A DNA stretch of 64,000 bases from Flammeovirgaceae bacterium (GCA_027487845.1 JAIYCV010000008.1:1-64000), one strand, 5' to 3'; positions 8,981-17,912 are shown, counted from the stretch's first letter. The notes: generated by a model from the sequence alone, not told the origin. Numbers and translations: made by a program.

Positions 8981-9558
8981 TGTTAGCGGAAGACATGGAT
9001 ACTAACACCACAGAAATGACAAGTAAAGCCACTGACGAGGGCGGAACGGCTGGGTATGCTCTAAACCGAGTTTCATTGAGTGCGCTTAAAACATTAGACC
9101 TCGAAGATTATTATACCCAAGGCGAAAGAGTATTGTTCGATTTAAAAGACAATCTCTACCAAGGTATGATTCTTCGTGAGAAAGACTTCCGCGAGTTCAT
9201 TAAAAATCATGATTGGCAAGCGTACAAAAACAAATTTGTCGCCATCACGTGTTCCGAAGACGCGATCATTCCAACATGGGCTTACATGTTGATAAGTTCT
9301 GCCCTGCAGCCATTTGCTAGCAAAGTGGTGTATGGCTCGTTAGCCGATCTGGAGACAATCCTGTACAATGAATCACTTTCGAAAATTGATTGGAATGCCT
9401 ACCAAGGTGCTAAGGTGGTTATTAAAGGGTGCAGTAAAATTGAAGTTCCAGTGGCTGCCTATGTTTATGCAACCAATCAACTCCGTGGGGTGGCCGCTAG
9501 TATCATGTATGGCGAGCCTTGCAGCACCGTGCCGATCTTTAAAATAAAAAAGCCTTAA
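8980..9558 (+). CDS. DUF2480 family protein
   Basis: A 192-residue cytosolic protein of the Bacteroidota-restricted DUF2480 family. The core L-N-R-V-S-L-S-A-L-K-T-L-D-L-E-D-Y-Y, F-D-L-K-D-N-L-Y-Q-G-M-I-L-R-E-K-D-F-R, and C-S-x-D-A-I-I-P-T-W-A-Y-M-L are what I recognise. The C-terminal part has K-G-C-S-K-I-E-V-P-V-A-A-Y and a final C-S-T-V-P-I-F-K. No function is established. The ATG at 8980 forms TGATG with the tsaB stop, a better start than the TTG one codon earlier. Residues 1-25 are low-complexity and probably disordered. Confidence 0.85.
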   Translation: MLAEDMDTNTTEMTSKATDEGGTAGYALNRVSLSALKTLDLEDYYTQGERVLFDLKDNLYQGMILREKDFREFIKNHDWQAYKNKFVAITCSEDAIIPTWAYMLISSALQPFASKVVYGSLADLETILYNESLSKIDWNAYQGAKVVIKGCSKIEVPVAAYVYATNQLRGVAASIMYGEPCSTVPIFKIKKP

Positions 9559-9570
9559 AAGATTTCAATT

Positions 9571-9600
9571 TTTGGGCTGTTCCAAGTCCGCCAGCCCAAA
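9571..9600. terminator. Hairpin after the rpmH-DUF2480 operon, possible terminator
   Basis: TTTGGGCTG (9571-9579) and CAGCCCAAA (9592-9600) form a perfect 9-base stem with a 12-base loop, starting 12 bases after the DUF2480 stop. There is no proper T-run behind it on the plus strand (TCCTTC), so it may be a weak terminator or an mRNA 3'-end stabiliser. Confidence 0.5.
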
Positions 9601-9717
9601 TCCTTCAAGCGGTTGGCGTTCCCAGCTTCCCGAGCTGAAGTGTTTGTTTACCTTCAATTTTTTGCGTCATCCTAAAATCCTCTTAATCCTGCTATATTTC
9701 GCCTTCAATTTTTAGTT

Positions 9718-11019
9718 ATGCGACAACACCTGCTGAGCGATGGAGCCAACGAACTTAGCTACGAGATCCGCGAGATCGTAAAGAAGGCCACCGTAATAAA
9801 AAACCTGGGGCGTGAAATTTTTTGGGAAAACATTGGCGATCCGATCCAAAAAAATCACATCCTTCCCGAATGGATTCGAGCCGTAATTGCCGATTTAGCA
9901 TTGCAAAACGACACGTACGGTTATTGCCCGTCAAAAGGAATTTTGGAGACGCGTGAGTTTTTAGCAGCGCGTACCAACGCACTCAACAAAGTTCAAATCA
10001 GTCAAGATGACATTTGTTTTTTCAACGGCCTTGGCGATGCCATCGCAAAAGTGTATCAATACATAACGCCCACTTCACGTGTGATTGGACCTAGTCCGGC
10101 CTACTCAACACACTCCAGCGCAGAAGCTGCGCATGCCAGTCATGAACCGTTGACCTACACGCTTGACCCTAACAACAAGTGGTATCCCGACTTAGATGAT
10201 TTGTACAACAAAGTGAAGTACAACCCCAACGTAGTCGGCATACTTATTATTAATCCGGATAACCCAACAGGCATGGTGTACCCGTTGGAAACATTGAAAC
10301 GTATTGTTGCCATTGCGCGTGAGTTTAACTTGTTTTTGATCTGCGATGAGATCTATTTGAATATTACCTACAACGGGGCGCGGGCTTATGCTCTTGCCGA
10401 AGTGATTGAAGATGTGCCGGGCATAGCCATGCGAGGCATTAGCAAAGAATTGCCTTGGCCGGGAGCACGATGCGGCTGGATGGAATATTATAACCGCGAT
10501 AAAGATACCGACTTCAACCGCTTATGTCAGGCGATTGATAATGCCAAGATGATTGAAGTGTGTTCTACTAAGCTTCCGCAGTTAGCGATACCAAAAATTC
10601 TGGGCGATCCACGTTTCAAAATTTATCGTGAAGAGACGAACCAAAAGATTGGTAAGCGCAGTAGAATTATTTCAGATATTCTTAGCACCGTGCCAGAGCT
10701 AACGTTCAACCAAACGTTTGGTGCTTTTTATAACACCATTATTTTTCGCAAAGGCACGCTTAGACCAGATCAAAAAATCAAGATTCAAGATGCAAGGATA
10801 AGAGCGTTGGTGGAAGAGTGGACAAGCACTGAGATGCCGCTCGACAAGCGTTTTGTATATTATTTGCTTGGCGCGAAAGGTGTGTGTGTGGTGCCTATCT
10901 CTTCGTTTTGCTCAGAGTTGCAGGGTTTTCGAGTTACCTTACTGGAAGAAGATGAGGCTAAGTTGGTAAAAACATTTACAGCCATTAGAGATGGTATTGT
11001 GGAGTATTTGAGGAGTTGA
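9718..11019 (+). CDS. PLP-dependent class I aminotransferase
   Basis: A 433-residue fold-type I aminotransferase. Visible landmarks are N-P-D-N-P-T-G (about 179-185, substrate and cofactor contacts), Asp210 and Tyr213 in C-D-E-I-Y, and the Schiff-base Lys243 in G-I-S-K-E-L-P-W-P-G-A-R-C-G-W. The P-W-P-G motif after the lysine and the long insert near residue 350 are typical of an alanine/aspartate-type subgroup common in Bacteroidota. The exact amino-donor specificity cannot be read from sequence. It stands alone on the plus strand about 160 bases after the preceding operon and converges with the S41 lipoprotein gene. It may supply amino groups to the same pools as the ilv operon 2 kb away, which is only a positional suggestion. 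Confidence 0.88.
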   Translation: MRQHLLSDGANELSYEIREIVKKATVIKNLGREIFWENIGDPIQKNHILPEWIRAVIADLALQNDTYGYCPSKGILETREFLAARTNALNKVQISQDDICFFNGLGDAIAKVYQYITPTSRVIGPSPAYSTHSSAEAAHASHEPLTYTLDPNNKWYPDLDDLYNKVKYNPNVVGILIINPDNPTGMVYPLETLKRIVAIAREFNLFLICDEIYLNITYNGARAYALAEVIEDVPGIAMRGISKELPWPGARCGWMEYYNRDKDTDFNRLCQAIDNAKMIEVCSTKLPQLAIPKILGDPRFKIYREETNQKIGKRSRIISDILSTVPELTFNQTFGAFYNTIIFRKGTLRPDQKIKIQDARIRALVEEWTSTEMPLDKRFVYYLLGAKGVCVVPISSFCSELQGFRVTLLEEDEAKLVKTFTAIRDGIVEYLRS

Positions 11020-11070
11020 TTGCAACTATACTAACAAAATTGAGTTCGTGTATTTGGGAGAAACAAAATA

Positions 11071-12072
11071 TTACTTTAAAACCTCAACTATCGCTCTTTC
11101 AACTATCGAATCTTTCATTTTTAGAGAATCTTCTTTTGTTGTATATACAATAATGTCAGGTTCAATACCCATGCGTATGGGTTTTCTATTTAAGTCACAA
11201 AGCAGGGAAGTAGAAACTCGATATGACCAACCGTTGGGTAGCTCTTTTAAAATGGGTGACGTGCCACTGCCTCCATTAGTGTAATCTCCTATTTGAATTA
11301 TTTGTGGAAAACACTTCATAGACAGGACGAATTCTTCGGTCGCACTGAAAGAATATCGATTGGTTAAAACTGCAACCTTTCCTTTAAACTGCACTGACCC
11401 AGAGGGCTCAATATCATCGGCAACGAAATCACTCATCTTGGTGGGTTGTTGTTTATTCACGCGGTATCTTTCGTAAGCATATATTCTTTGCTTATCTGCA
11501 AACCTACTCGCTATGATTTGTCTCGGACTTTTGTTTCCACCGCTATTACTTCTCACATCAATAATGATTCCTTTGACTTTGTTAAAATCTTGAATGATTT
11601 GATCAATTATTGAGTACTGTTCATCTTGATTGCCGAAGGTTCCGATGTAAATGTAGCCCACATCTTGACTTATTAATCCGTAACCAATGGCACTGTTATA
11701 CTTGTAATAGGTTAGATAATTTTGCCGTATCCAATTGAGCCCATAAAAGTTAAAATCGTATCGCGGATAGTATCCAATCTTAGCTTGATTTTTTGGATAG
11801 ATAGTTGTGTGTCCATCCTCAAGGATATTTACCAAACGCCCCAACACATTTTTCAGATCGTACTCACTTGTTTTTTGATTTATTTGAGGCCGATAAATAT
11901 TATAGATTGAGTCCCAATTTACCCTTTTACTTTCAAATTCAGGCCAACAGTCATCAACGCCATTCCAAAACTCATCAAAGATTTCTATTGGGGTGTTTGT
12001 AGGATCTTTCCCAAGAAAAAAATCGGTGCAGGAAACCAACAGAAGTGCCGCGATAAATGATATTTTTCTCAT
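11071..12072 (-). CDS. S41 family peptidase, lipoprotein
   Basis: A 333-residue protein with an N-terminal lipoprotein signal (L-L-V-S-C, Cys15), so it should be anchored to the outer membrane or periplasmic face. The S41 core is visible as I-I-I-D-V-R-S-N-S-G-G-N (169-180) and N-R-Y-S-F-S-A-T-E-E-F, with Ser243 the probable nucleophile, then I-G-D-Y-T-N-G-G-S-G-T. A PDZ domain is not obvious, unlike the 6621 peptidase; the layout is closer to tricorn/IRBP-like S41 proteins. N-terminal G-H-T-T (87-90) is the conserved helical-domain signature. The start overlaps the stop of the upstream gene as TAATG, so the two minus-strand genes form an operon. Confidence 0.86.
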   Translation of the reverse strand: MRKISFIAALLLVSCTDFFLGKDPTNTPIEIFDEFWNGVDDCWPEFESKRVNWDSIYNIYRPQINQKTSEYDLKNVLGRLVNILEDGHTTIYPKNQAKIGYYPRYDFNFYGLNWIRQNYLTYYKYNSAIGYGLISQDVGYIYIGTFGNQDEQYSIIDQIIQDFNKVKGIIIDVRSNSGGNKSPRQIIASRFADKQRIYAYERYRVNKQQPTKMSDFVADDIEPSGSVQFKGKVAVLTNRYSFSATEEFVLSMKCFPQIIQIGDYTNGGSGTSPILKELPNGWSYRVSTSLLCDLNRKPIRMGIEPDIIVYTTKEDSLKMKDSIVERAIVEVLK

Positions 12073-12722
12073 TAGTTGACCTTAAAAATGACCGAAGTTG
12101 TTAGCTGATGACTTAAGGAAGTTAGGGTCTCGAACTTTCTTAAATTATTTAACTGAAATTGATACTCAAACCTCAAATTCCATTTAACTGCTAATGATTT
12201 GCTAAAAGCCATTCGCCAATTTATTGTCGAAAACTCAGAAATTCCAAGTAAATTTAGCTGTGGAGGCAAACTTCTTGCATATCCAGCTTGGAAAGAAACA
12301 GCCATTATTGATGACCAAACCTGTGCACTAAGCAAGTCTTTCCTCATCGGCAATTCAACTAATAAACTTGGGCTCAATGAAGTAATCAATTCTCCATTGA
12401 TATCAGAAACGCCAGAATAATTACTACTCTGTCGAAAGTTAATATTTAGGTCAAAGAGTCCGCCAACAAAAAACAGTATGTTATTGCTTTTTGATCTAAA
12501 TTTTCTGTGATGAGCAAATTGAAGATAACCAATTTGTCCATTAGTAGAAAACCCGTTAGAAGAAGATGTTAAAAATGAAGACGCATAAGACAGTTGAATA
12601 TGATTTTTGCTTTTTTCTCCATCAGCCTTAACAAAAAATATAACGGGAGATGCTGACCCACTATGGGTAAACGAGGATACTGATTGATCTTTGATGGCGT
12701 AATAAATCCAACCTGTTCCCAA
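12072..12722 (-). CDS. Hypothetical barrel-like envelope protein, main reading frame of a frameshifted gene
   Basis: A 216-residue frame that opens without a convincing start: the first usable codon is TTG at 12722, yet the frame is open and plausible further upstream (K-K-Q-I-G-L-G-T-G-W-I-Y-Y). The body alternates hydrophobic and polar residues, contains F-A-H-H-R-K-F, L-F-V-G-G-L-F-D-L-N-I-N-F and W-N-L-R-F-E-Y-Q-F, and ends S-V-I-F-K-V-N, which suggests an outer-membrane barrel. A secreted barrel needs a signal peptide, and one is encoded immediately upstream in the neighbouring frame (12731-12799). It is coupled to the S41 lipoprotein gene downstream. The family is not recognised. Confidence 0.6.
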   Translation of the reverse strand: MGTGWIYYAIKDQSVSSFTHSGSASPVIFFVKADGEKSKNHIQLSYASSFLTSSSNGFSTNGQIGYLQFAHHRKFRSKSNNILFFVGGLFDLNINFRQSSNYSGVSDINGELITSLSPSLLVELPMRKDLLSAQVWSSIMAVSFQAGYARSLPPQLNLLGISEFSTINWRMAFSKSLAVKWNLRFEYQFQLNNLRKFETLTSLSHQLTTSVIFKVN

Positions 12723-12730
12723 TCCAATTT

Positions 12731-12799
12731 GTTTTTTCCGCGACTGACAAAGCGAAGAAAAGGGATTACCAATAAAGATATTAGAATTGCAGTTTTCAC
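12731..12799 (-). other. Out-of-frame signal peptide segment ending at an A AAA AAC slip site
   Basis: From a GTG at 12799 the frame reads V-K-T-A-I-L-I-S-L-L-V-I-P-F-L-R-F-V-S-R-G-K-N, a good signal peptide. The frame continues into implausible sequence and stops near 12569. At 12731-12737 (plus strand GTTTTTT) the minus strand reads A AAA AAC in the signal-peptide frame, the canonical heptamer for -1 ribosomal slippage. A slip there enters exactly the 12072-12722 frame. A single A lost from a run of seven would look the same. Confidence 0.6.
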
Positions 12800-12875
12800 C
12801 TTGTCAAATTGCCGAGAGTACAGCAAAGATAACCCCTCTACCTAACACTCGTCCAACAACTGTATAGAATTTTTT

Positions 12876-12908
12876 TTGGCCTTTTACTTGAATACCACGT
12901 TAAAATTG
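12876..12908 (+). promoter_or_regulatory. Candidate promoter of the ilv operon
   Basis: TTG at 12876-12878 and TAAAATTG at 12901-12908, 22 bases apart, resemble the Bacteroidota -33 TTG / -7 TAnnTTTG promoter (one mismatch). The leader-peptide ATG is 36 bases downstream, a suitable distance. The call rests on consensus resemblance only. Confidence 0.4.
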
Positions 12909-12943
12909 GTGAATCTTGTATCGAAGCAGAAGAAAATTAACAC

Positions 12944-13033
12944 ATGATGATCGTATCCAATAACGACAAGTTTAATCTCAGCACCTCAAGTGTTGTGATA
13001 AGTGTCATTATTCTCCGAAAACCGGGGCAGTGA
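12944..13033 (+). CDS. ilv operon leader peptide
   Basis: A 29-codon open frame, ATG 12944 to TGA 13031-13033, not long enough for ordinary gene callers. It starts M-M-I-V. Codons 17-24 (12992-13015) read Val-Val-Ile-Ser-Val-Ile-Ile-Leu, seven branched-chain codons out of eight; ten of the 29 residues are Ile, Val or Leu. Directly downstream lie a GC-rich segment able to pair with the left arm of a strong terminator, then ilvE. This is the arrangement of classical ilv attenuation as known from enterobacterial ilv operons: stalling at Val/Ile/Leu codons when charged tRNA is scarce lets the operon be read. A second ATG at 12947 could equally be the start. Confidence 0.88.
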   Translation: MMIVSNNDKFNLSTSSVVISVIILRKPGQ

Positions 13034-13090
13034 TGATTATGTTTTAAACTATATCAAAACCGCCCCGAGAGATTGGGGCGGTTTTGTTTT
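13023..13090 (+). terminator. ilv attenuator: terminator with competing antiterminator
   Basis: Terminator: AAAACCGCCCC (13056-13066), loop of 8, GGGGCGGTTTT (13075-13085), then GTTTT. Antiterminator: CGGGGC at 13023-13028 pairs exactly with GCCCCG at 13062-13067, consuming the left arm of the terminator. The 13023-13028 segment lies over the last codons before the leader stop, 8 bases past the Val/Ile/Leu run. A ribosome stalled on the run leaves it free (readthrough); one that reaches the stop covers it (termination). The structure was read by eye, not by energy calculation. Confidence 0.88.
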
Positions 13091-13127
13091 ATATGGGCTA
13101 CTGCAAACTAACGATTGTTTTAGAAGT

Positions 13128-14018
13128 ATGGAATATTATAACAGCGAAACGATTCTCTTCCTAGACGGAAACTTTGTCAAAGCCAGCGAAGCCAAGACCG
13201 ACCTTTTCGGGCAAACTTTACATTATGGCTATGGCGTGTTTGAAGGCATTCGTGCATATGAAACGGTGAATGGCACAAAACTTTTCAAAGCACATGAGCA
13301 CTTTGAGCGATTGAAAAGAAGTTGCAAACTCATGGGCATTCCTTTCGAGTATTCAACCGAAGAAATGGTGCAGGCAACCTATCAAGTGCTGGAGAGAAAC
13401 AGCTTATCAAATGCCTACATACGTCCGTTAGTTTTTTGCAGTCCGAATATGTCATTGACTGCCCCAAATGGAGTTTCTTTGATGATAGCCGCTTGGGAAT
13501 GTGAACAACACCCTACCTTAAAGCCATCGCGGATCTGTATTTCATCGTTCCAGCGACCCAACCCGAAAGCGGTAACCATGGAAGCCAAAGTCTGTGGCTT
13601 GTATGTGAACTCCATTTTGGCAACAACGGAAGCAAAAAAACGCGGCTTTGATGATTGCTTACTTCTCGACCTTAGCGGATTTGTAGCAGAAGGACCAGGA
13701 GCCAACTTCTTTTATGAGAAGGATGGAATTATTTACACGCCCCCTGCCGAAAGTATTTTACCAGGTATTACACGCAAGACGGTCATTCATATTTGTCGCC
13801 AATTGGAGTTGCCGGTGGAAGAAAAATATTTTAGACCCGAAGAATTATTTGAAGCGGACTCGGCCTTCTTCTGCAGCACGATGCTAGAGATTGTTGGCGT
13901 AAGTTCAATCGAAGGTCAACCAATGGGGCTCGATTGGAAAGATTCGATGGGCGCATTAATCCAAGAGACGTACCGGAATATTGTGTTAGAAAAGAGTTAT
14001 TCGTATGTAATTGTTTAA
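13128..14018 (+). CDS. ilvE: Branched-chain amino acid aminotransferase
   Basis: A 296-residue fold-type IV PLP enzyme that transfers amino groups between glutamate and the keto acids of valine, leucine and isoleucine. Landmarks are L-H-Y-G-Y-G-V-F-E-G-I-R-A-Y (31-44), the PLP Lys154 in M-E-A-K-V-C-G-L-Y-V-N-S-I-L, and the cofactor-phosphate region D-D-C-L-L-L-D. The length fits group I enzymes. The ATG at 13128 is chosen because the longer frame, open from 13002, runs through the attenuator terminator and overlaps the leader peptide. First structural gene of the ilv operon, 42 bases after the attenuator stem. Confidence 0.94.
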   Translation: MEYYNSETILFLDGNFVKASEAKTDLFGQTLHYGYGVFEGIRAYETVNGTKLFKAHEHFERLKRSCKLMGIPFEYSTEEMVQATYQVLERNSLSNAYIRPLVFCSPNMSLTAPNGVSLMIAAWECEQHPTLKPSRICISSFQRPNPKAVTMEAKVCGLYVNSILATTEAKKRGFDDCLLLDLSGFVAEGPGANFFYEKDGIIYTPPAESILPGITRKTVIHICRQLELPVEEKYFRPEELFEADSAFFCSTMLEIVGVSSIEGQPMGLDWKDSMGALIQETYRNIVLEKSYSYVIV

Positions 14019-14095
14019 ACTAGCCTTGAGCTATGAGCTTCAGGTTTTGAGCCAGCGTGCTCACTTCTCGAAGCTCGCGGCTCGTACCTTATAAG

Positions 14096-15775
14096 ATGGA
14101 ATTGAATAAATATAGCAAAACAATCACGCAAGACCCAACACTACCAGCATCTCAAGCGATGTTGTATGGAATTGGTTTGACGGAAGAAGATTTGAAAAAG
14201 GCTCAAGTTGGAGTGGTAAGCACCGGCTATGATGGCAACACGTGCAACATGCACTTGAACGACTTAGCAAAAGAAGTGAAACAAGCCGTTTGGAAGCAAG
14301 ACTTGGTAGGATTGATTTTCCACACCATTGGCGTAAGCGATGGCATTGCGAATGGTACCGAAGGCATGCGCTATTCATTGGTGAGCCGTGAGGTGATTGC
14401 TGACTCAATAGAAACGGTGTGTGGCGCTCAGCATTACGATGGCCTCATTGCCGTAGTGGGTTGCGATAAAAATATGCCTGGCTCGTTGATTGCCATGGGT
14501 AGGTTGAACCGTCCTGCAATTATGGTGTATGGTGGCACTATTGCCGGTGGTCATTGGAAAGGAAAAGAACTGAATATCATTTCTTCATTTGAAGCCTTGG
14601 GCGAAAAAATACAAGGCAAACTTACTGAGGAGGATTTCAAAGGCATCATACAAAATTCTTGTCCTGGTGCTGGTGCGTGTGGTGGTATGTACACAGCTAA
14701 CACAATGGCATCGGCTATCGAAGCATTGGGCATGGCATTACCGTATTCGTCTTCTAATCCAGCGTTAAGCAAAGAAAAATCCGAAGAATGCATAGAAGCG
14801 GGAAAAGCCATCCGCTTGCTGTTGGAAAAAGATTTGAAGCCTCGTGACATCATGACGTTCAAAGCCTTTGAAAATGCCATTACTAGTGTGATGGTGTTGG
14901 GTGGATCTACCAATGCGGTATTGCATTTGATAGCGATGGCGAAGAGTGTAGGCGTAAAAATTACTCAAGAAGATTTTCAACGCATTTCGGATAAGACGCC
15001 ATTGATTGCTGATCTTAAACCAAGTGGTAAATATTTGATGGAAGCGCTTCATAAAATTGGAGGCGTTCCATCGGTAATGAAATATCTGTTGCAGAAAGGA
15101 TACTTGCATGGAGATTGTATCACGGTAACGGGCAAAACAATTGCTGAGAATATTGCCAGCGCGAAAGACTTGAATTTCGATACACAGGATGTTATTGTTC
15201 CCTTCGAAAAGCCAATTAAAAAAACAGGGCACTTACAAATTCTATACGGGAATTTGGCCGAGAAAGGATCGGTTGCAAAAATTACAGGCAAAGAAGGTGA
15301 ACGCTTTAAAGGAACGGCCCGTGTTTTTAATGGCGAGTTTGACTTAGTGGATGGCATCAAATCCGGAAAAATAAAAGAGGGCGATGTAGTAGTAATTCGT
15401 TACGTTGGCCCAAAGGGTGCCCCAGGTATGCCAGAAATGTTGAAGCCTACAAGCTTAATCATGGGGTCAGGACTTGGTAAGCATGTTGCATTGATTACCG
15501 ATGGAAGGTTTTCCGGAGGATCGCATGGATTTGTAATTGGTCACATCACGCCAGAGGCAGCCGAGGGTGGGTTAATTGGGCTTGTGGAGGATAACGACTG
15601 GATTGAAATCGATGTAAAAAAACATCAAATCAATTTGTTGGTAGATGAAAAAACATTGGCGATCAGGAGATCGCACTATACCGCACCAGCACCTCGCGTT
15701 ACGAGCGGTGTACTTTTTAAATATTCAAAACAAGTTAAAACAGCAGCTGATGGATGCGTTACTGACGAAGATTAA
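14096..15775 (+). CDS. ilvD: Dihydroxy-acid dehydratase
   Basis: A 559-residue Fe-S dehydratase that converts 2,3-dihydroxy-isovalerate and -methylvalerate to the keto acids. Cluster cysteines are visible in T-C-N-M-H (about 57), G-C-D-K-N-M-P-G-S (about 124-132) and [14 protein letters not shown] (about 196-209). [11 protein letters not shown] near residue 470 is the conserved C-terminal catalytic loop. Start at 14096 because translation upstream enters the repeat-like ilvE-ilvD spacer. The end overlaps the ilvB start by 26 bases, indicating translational coupling. Confidence 0.96.
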   Translation: MELNKYSKTITQDPTLPASQAMLYGIGLTEEDLKKAQVGVVSTGYDGNTCNMHLNDLAKEVKQAVWKQDLVGLIFHTIGVSDGIANGTEGMRYSLVSREVIADSIETVCGAQHYDGLIAVVGCDKNMPGSLIAMGRLNRPAIMVYGGTIAGGHWKGKELNIISSFEALGEKIQGKLTEEDFKGIIQNSCPGAGACGGMYTANTMASAIEALGMALPYSSSNPALSKEKSEECIEAGKAIRLLLEKDLKPRDIMTFKAFENAITSVMVLGGSTNAVLHLIAMAKSVGVKITQEDFQRISDKTPLIADLKPSGKYLMEALHKIGGVPSVMKYLLQKGYLHGDCITVTGKTIAENIASAKDLNFDTQDVIVPFEKPIKKTGHLQILYGNLAEKGSVAKITGKEGERFKGTARVFNGEFDLVDGIKSGKIKEGDVVVIRYVGPKGAPGMPEMLKPTSLIMGSGLGKHVALITDGRFSGGSHGFVIGHITPEAAEGGLIGLVEDNDWIEIDVKKHQINLLVDEKTLAIRRSHYTAPAPRVTSGVLFKYSKQVKTAADGCVTDED

Positions 15776-17513
15776 ACCTGAAGTTGATACCGTAGTTCAA
15801 CAAACAAAAAAGATTTCGGGCTCGGAATCCTTGCTTCAATCATTAGTAGAGGAGGGAGTTACTACGTTGTTCGGATATCCTGGAGGTGCTATCATGCCTG
15901 TGTACGATGCCCTCTATAGTTATGCTGACAGACTTACTCATATTTTAGTTCGTCATGAACAAGGAGCAGTGCATGCAGCGCAGGGATATGCGCGTGTGTC
16001 GGGCCAAGTGGGTGTCGCGTTTGCTACTTCTGGGCCGGGCGCTACAAACTTAGTTACGGGTCTGGCGGATGCGATGATCGACTCAACTCCGATCGTTTGT
16101 ATTACAGGTCAGGTGTTTGCACACTTACTGGGAACGGATGCGTTTCAAGAAGTGGATGTAATTAATACCACGCTGCCCGTTACAAAATGGAACATTCAAG
16201 TGACCGAAGCGAAAGATATTGCTCCCGCTATCGCGAAAGCATTTTACATAGCCCGCACAGGAAGGTCAGGGCCTGTATTGGTTGACATTACAAAAAATGC
16301 GCAAAATGAAAAAATAGACGAAGTAGCCTATAAAAAGTGCGAGGGTATCAGAACGTATAAGCATAAGCCCATCCTTCAAACCACACAAATTGACGCTGCT
16401 GCCAAATTGATTAACAACGCAAAGCGTCCGTATATCTTGGCGGGTCAAGGGGTTTTGTTATCGGGTGCCACCAAAGAGCTTATTGCTTTCTCAGAAAAGA
16501 CGGGTATTCCTGTCGCTTGCACGCTCTTGGGTTTGGGTGCTTTTCCACAAGATCATCCAAATTACGTGGGCTACTTGGGCATGCACGGAAATTATGGCAC
16601 CAACGTGAACACCAATGCCTGCGATGTGTTGATTGGTTTGGGTATGCGCTTTGATGACCGCGTTACCGGTAATGTGTCGAAATATGCTAAGCAGGCAAAA
16701 GTTATTCATATTGAAATCGATAAAGCGGAAATAAGTAAAATTATTAAAGCTGACGTGCCTGTTCATGCCGATGCCAAAGAAGCGTTGATTGCCTTAACCG
16801 AAATTTGTACTCCTAATAATTTCGAAGCTTGGATTGAAACTTTTCGAAAGTTCGATGCCATTGAGCACGACAAAGTTGTGCGGCATGAATTTAATCCGAA
16901 AGGAGAAGAATTAATGATGGCCGAGGTAATCAATCATCTTTCAAATCTGACTAAGGGAGAAGCAGTAGTTGTAACTGATGTAGGTCAACATCAGATGACA
17001 ACATCAAGGTATTATCGCTATCAAAAGCCAAGAACAAATATTACTTCTGGTGGTGCTGGTACAATGGGCTTCGCCCTGCCTGCTGCCATGGGAGCAAAAC
17101 TAGGTGCTCCCGAGAAACAAGTGGTGGCAGTTATAGGAGACGGTGGTTACCAAATGACGGTGCAAGAACTTGGCACCATTATGCAGTACAAGATTCCCGT
17201 TAAGATTATGGTGCTAAACAATAATTTTTTAGGCATGGTGAGGCAATGGCAACAACTTTTTCATGAGAAACGGTATTCATTCACCGAAATGGATAATCCT
17301 GACTTTATCAAGTTAGCCGAAGCCTATAGTATCAGAGCAAGAAAAGTAACGAAGCGCGATGAACTGCAAGAAGCTCTCAAAGAAATGTTGGCTGCGAGAA
17401 CGTCTTATTTCTTAGAAGTAGTGGTGGGCAAAGAAGACAACGTATTCCCGATGGTGCCAGCAGGAGCTGGAGTGGCGGATGTGATTTTGGAAGCACCAAT
17501 TAGTAGTAAGTAG
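15750..17513 (+). CDS. ilvB: Acetolactate synthase, large (catalytic) subunit
   Basis: A 587-residue ThDP-dependent enzyme, first common step of valine and isoleucine synthesis. The N-terminal domain has [15 protein letters not shown] and the catalytic Glu in [15 protein letters not shown]; the C-terminal ThDP motif begins G-D-G-G-Y-Q-M-T and continues to [13 protein letters not shown]. An FAD-type middle domain ([12 protein letters not shown]) is intact. The ATG at 15750 gives a family-normal N-terminus; the frame is open back to 15645 but that part reads as a shadow of ilvD. It would work with the ACT subunit encoded next. Confidence 0.95.
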   Translation: MDALLTKIKPEVDTVVQQTKKISGSESLLQSLVEEGVTTLFGYPGGAIMPVYDALYSYADRLTHILVRHEQGAVHAAQGYARVSGQVGVAFATSGPGATNLVTGLADAMIDSTPIVCITGQVFAHLLGTDAFQEVDVINTTLPVTKWNIQVTEAKDIAPAIAKAFYIARTGRSGPVLVDITKNAQNEKIDEVAYKKCEGIRTYKHKPILQTTQIDAAAKLINNAKRPYILAGQGVLLSGATKELIAFSEKTGIPVACTLLGLGAFPQDHPNYVGYLGMHGNYGTNVNTNACDVLIGLGMRFDDRVTGNVSKYAKQAKVIHIEIDKAEISKIIKADVPVHADAKEALIALTEICTPNNFEAWIETFRKFDAIEHDKVVRHEFNPKGEELMMAEVINHLSNLTKGEAVVVTDVGQHQMTTSRYYRYQKPRTNITSGGAGTMGFALPAAMGAKLGAPEKQVVAVIGDGGYQMTVQELGTIMQYKIPVKIMVLNNNFLGMVRQWQQLFHEKRYSFTEMDNPDFIKLAEAYSIRARKVTKRDELQEALKEMLAARTSYFLEVVVGKEDNVFPMVPAGAGVADVILEAPISSK

Positions 17514-17514
17514 C

Positions 17515-17584
17515 AAGACACAAGTAGTAAGATAAAATAATGAAAGAAAAAGTATTAAATCTCGTGTCTTGATACTTGTGTCTT
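17515..17584. repeat. Inverted repeat in the ilvB-ilvN spacer
   Basis: AAGACACAAGTA (17515-17526) has its exact reverse complement TACTTGTGTCTT at 17573-17584, able to form a 12-base stem with a 46-base loop inside the ilv mRNA. The right arm is part of GTCTTGATACTTGTGTCTTA (17566-17585), which recurs with two changes at 62745-62764. It is probably a dispersed Bacteroidota intergenic repeat rather than a gene-specific signal. Confidence 0.6.
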
Positions 17585-17598
17585 AAATCTCAAAAGAA

Positions 17599-17889
17599 AT
17601 GAAACAAGACTATACCCTAATCCTAACTGCAGACAATAATTTTTCGGTACTCAATCGGATTATTAACGTATTGAATAGAAGAAGAGTGCGTATAAAAAAG
17701 ATGATGGCGCATGAATTGGAGGATGACTTCAGGCGTGGCGGTATGGTGCTATTGCTTTTCACAACATCAGACCTTATGGAAAAGGTGAAGCTTCAGTTAG
17801 AGAAACTGATTGAAGTGGACGAGGTAATAGTGCAAGAGGGAAGTGCCGCTTATCTTGAAAAGAGTGAACAAATCGTGGATGTGGATTAG
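17599..17889 (+). CDS. ilvN: Acetolactate synthase, small regulatory subunit (single ACT domain)
   Basis: A 96-residue ACT-domain protein starting Y-T-L-I-L-T-A-D-N-N-F-S-V-L-N-R-I-I-N-V-L-N-R-R, the usual ligand-facing helix of acetolactate synthase small subunits, which mediate valine feedback inhibition. It is much shorter than the roughly 160-residue IlvN/IlvH proteins and lacks their C-terminal domain, resembling the short IlvM type. Position behind ilvB supports the assignment. Whether it confers valine sensitivity cannot be told from sequence. Confidence 0.88.
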   Translation: MKQDYTLILTADNNFSVLNRIINVLNRRRVRIKKMMAHELEDDFRRGGMVLLLFTTSDLMEKVKLQLEKLIEVDEVIVQEGSAAYLEKSEQIVDVD

Positions 17890-17912
17890 GGGTGCGGTAG
17901 GTCATCAAAATA

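Noticed and set aside
13002-13127. Longer ilvE start at 13002
   Set aside because: It would translate through the attenuator terminator and overlap the leader peptide; the family N-terminus begins at the ATG 13128.
14057-14095. N-terminal extension of ilvD
   Set aside because: It reads through repeat-like spacer sequence and is not needed by the enzyme.
15645-15749. N-terminal extension of ilvB
   Set aside because: The extra 35 residues are a frame shadow of the ilvD 3' end and match nothing in acetolactate synthases.
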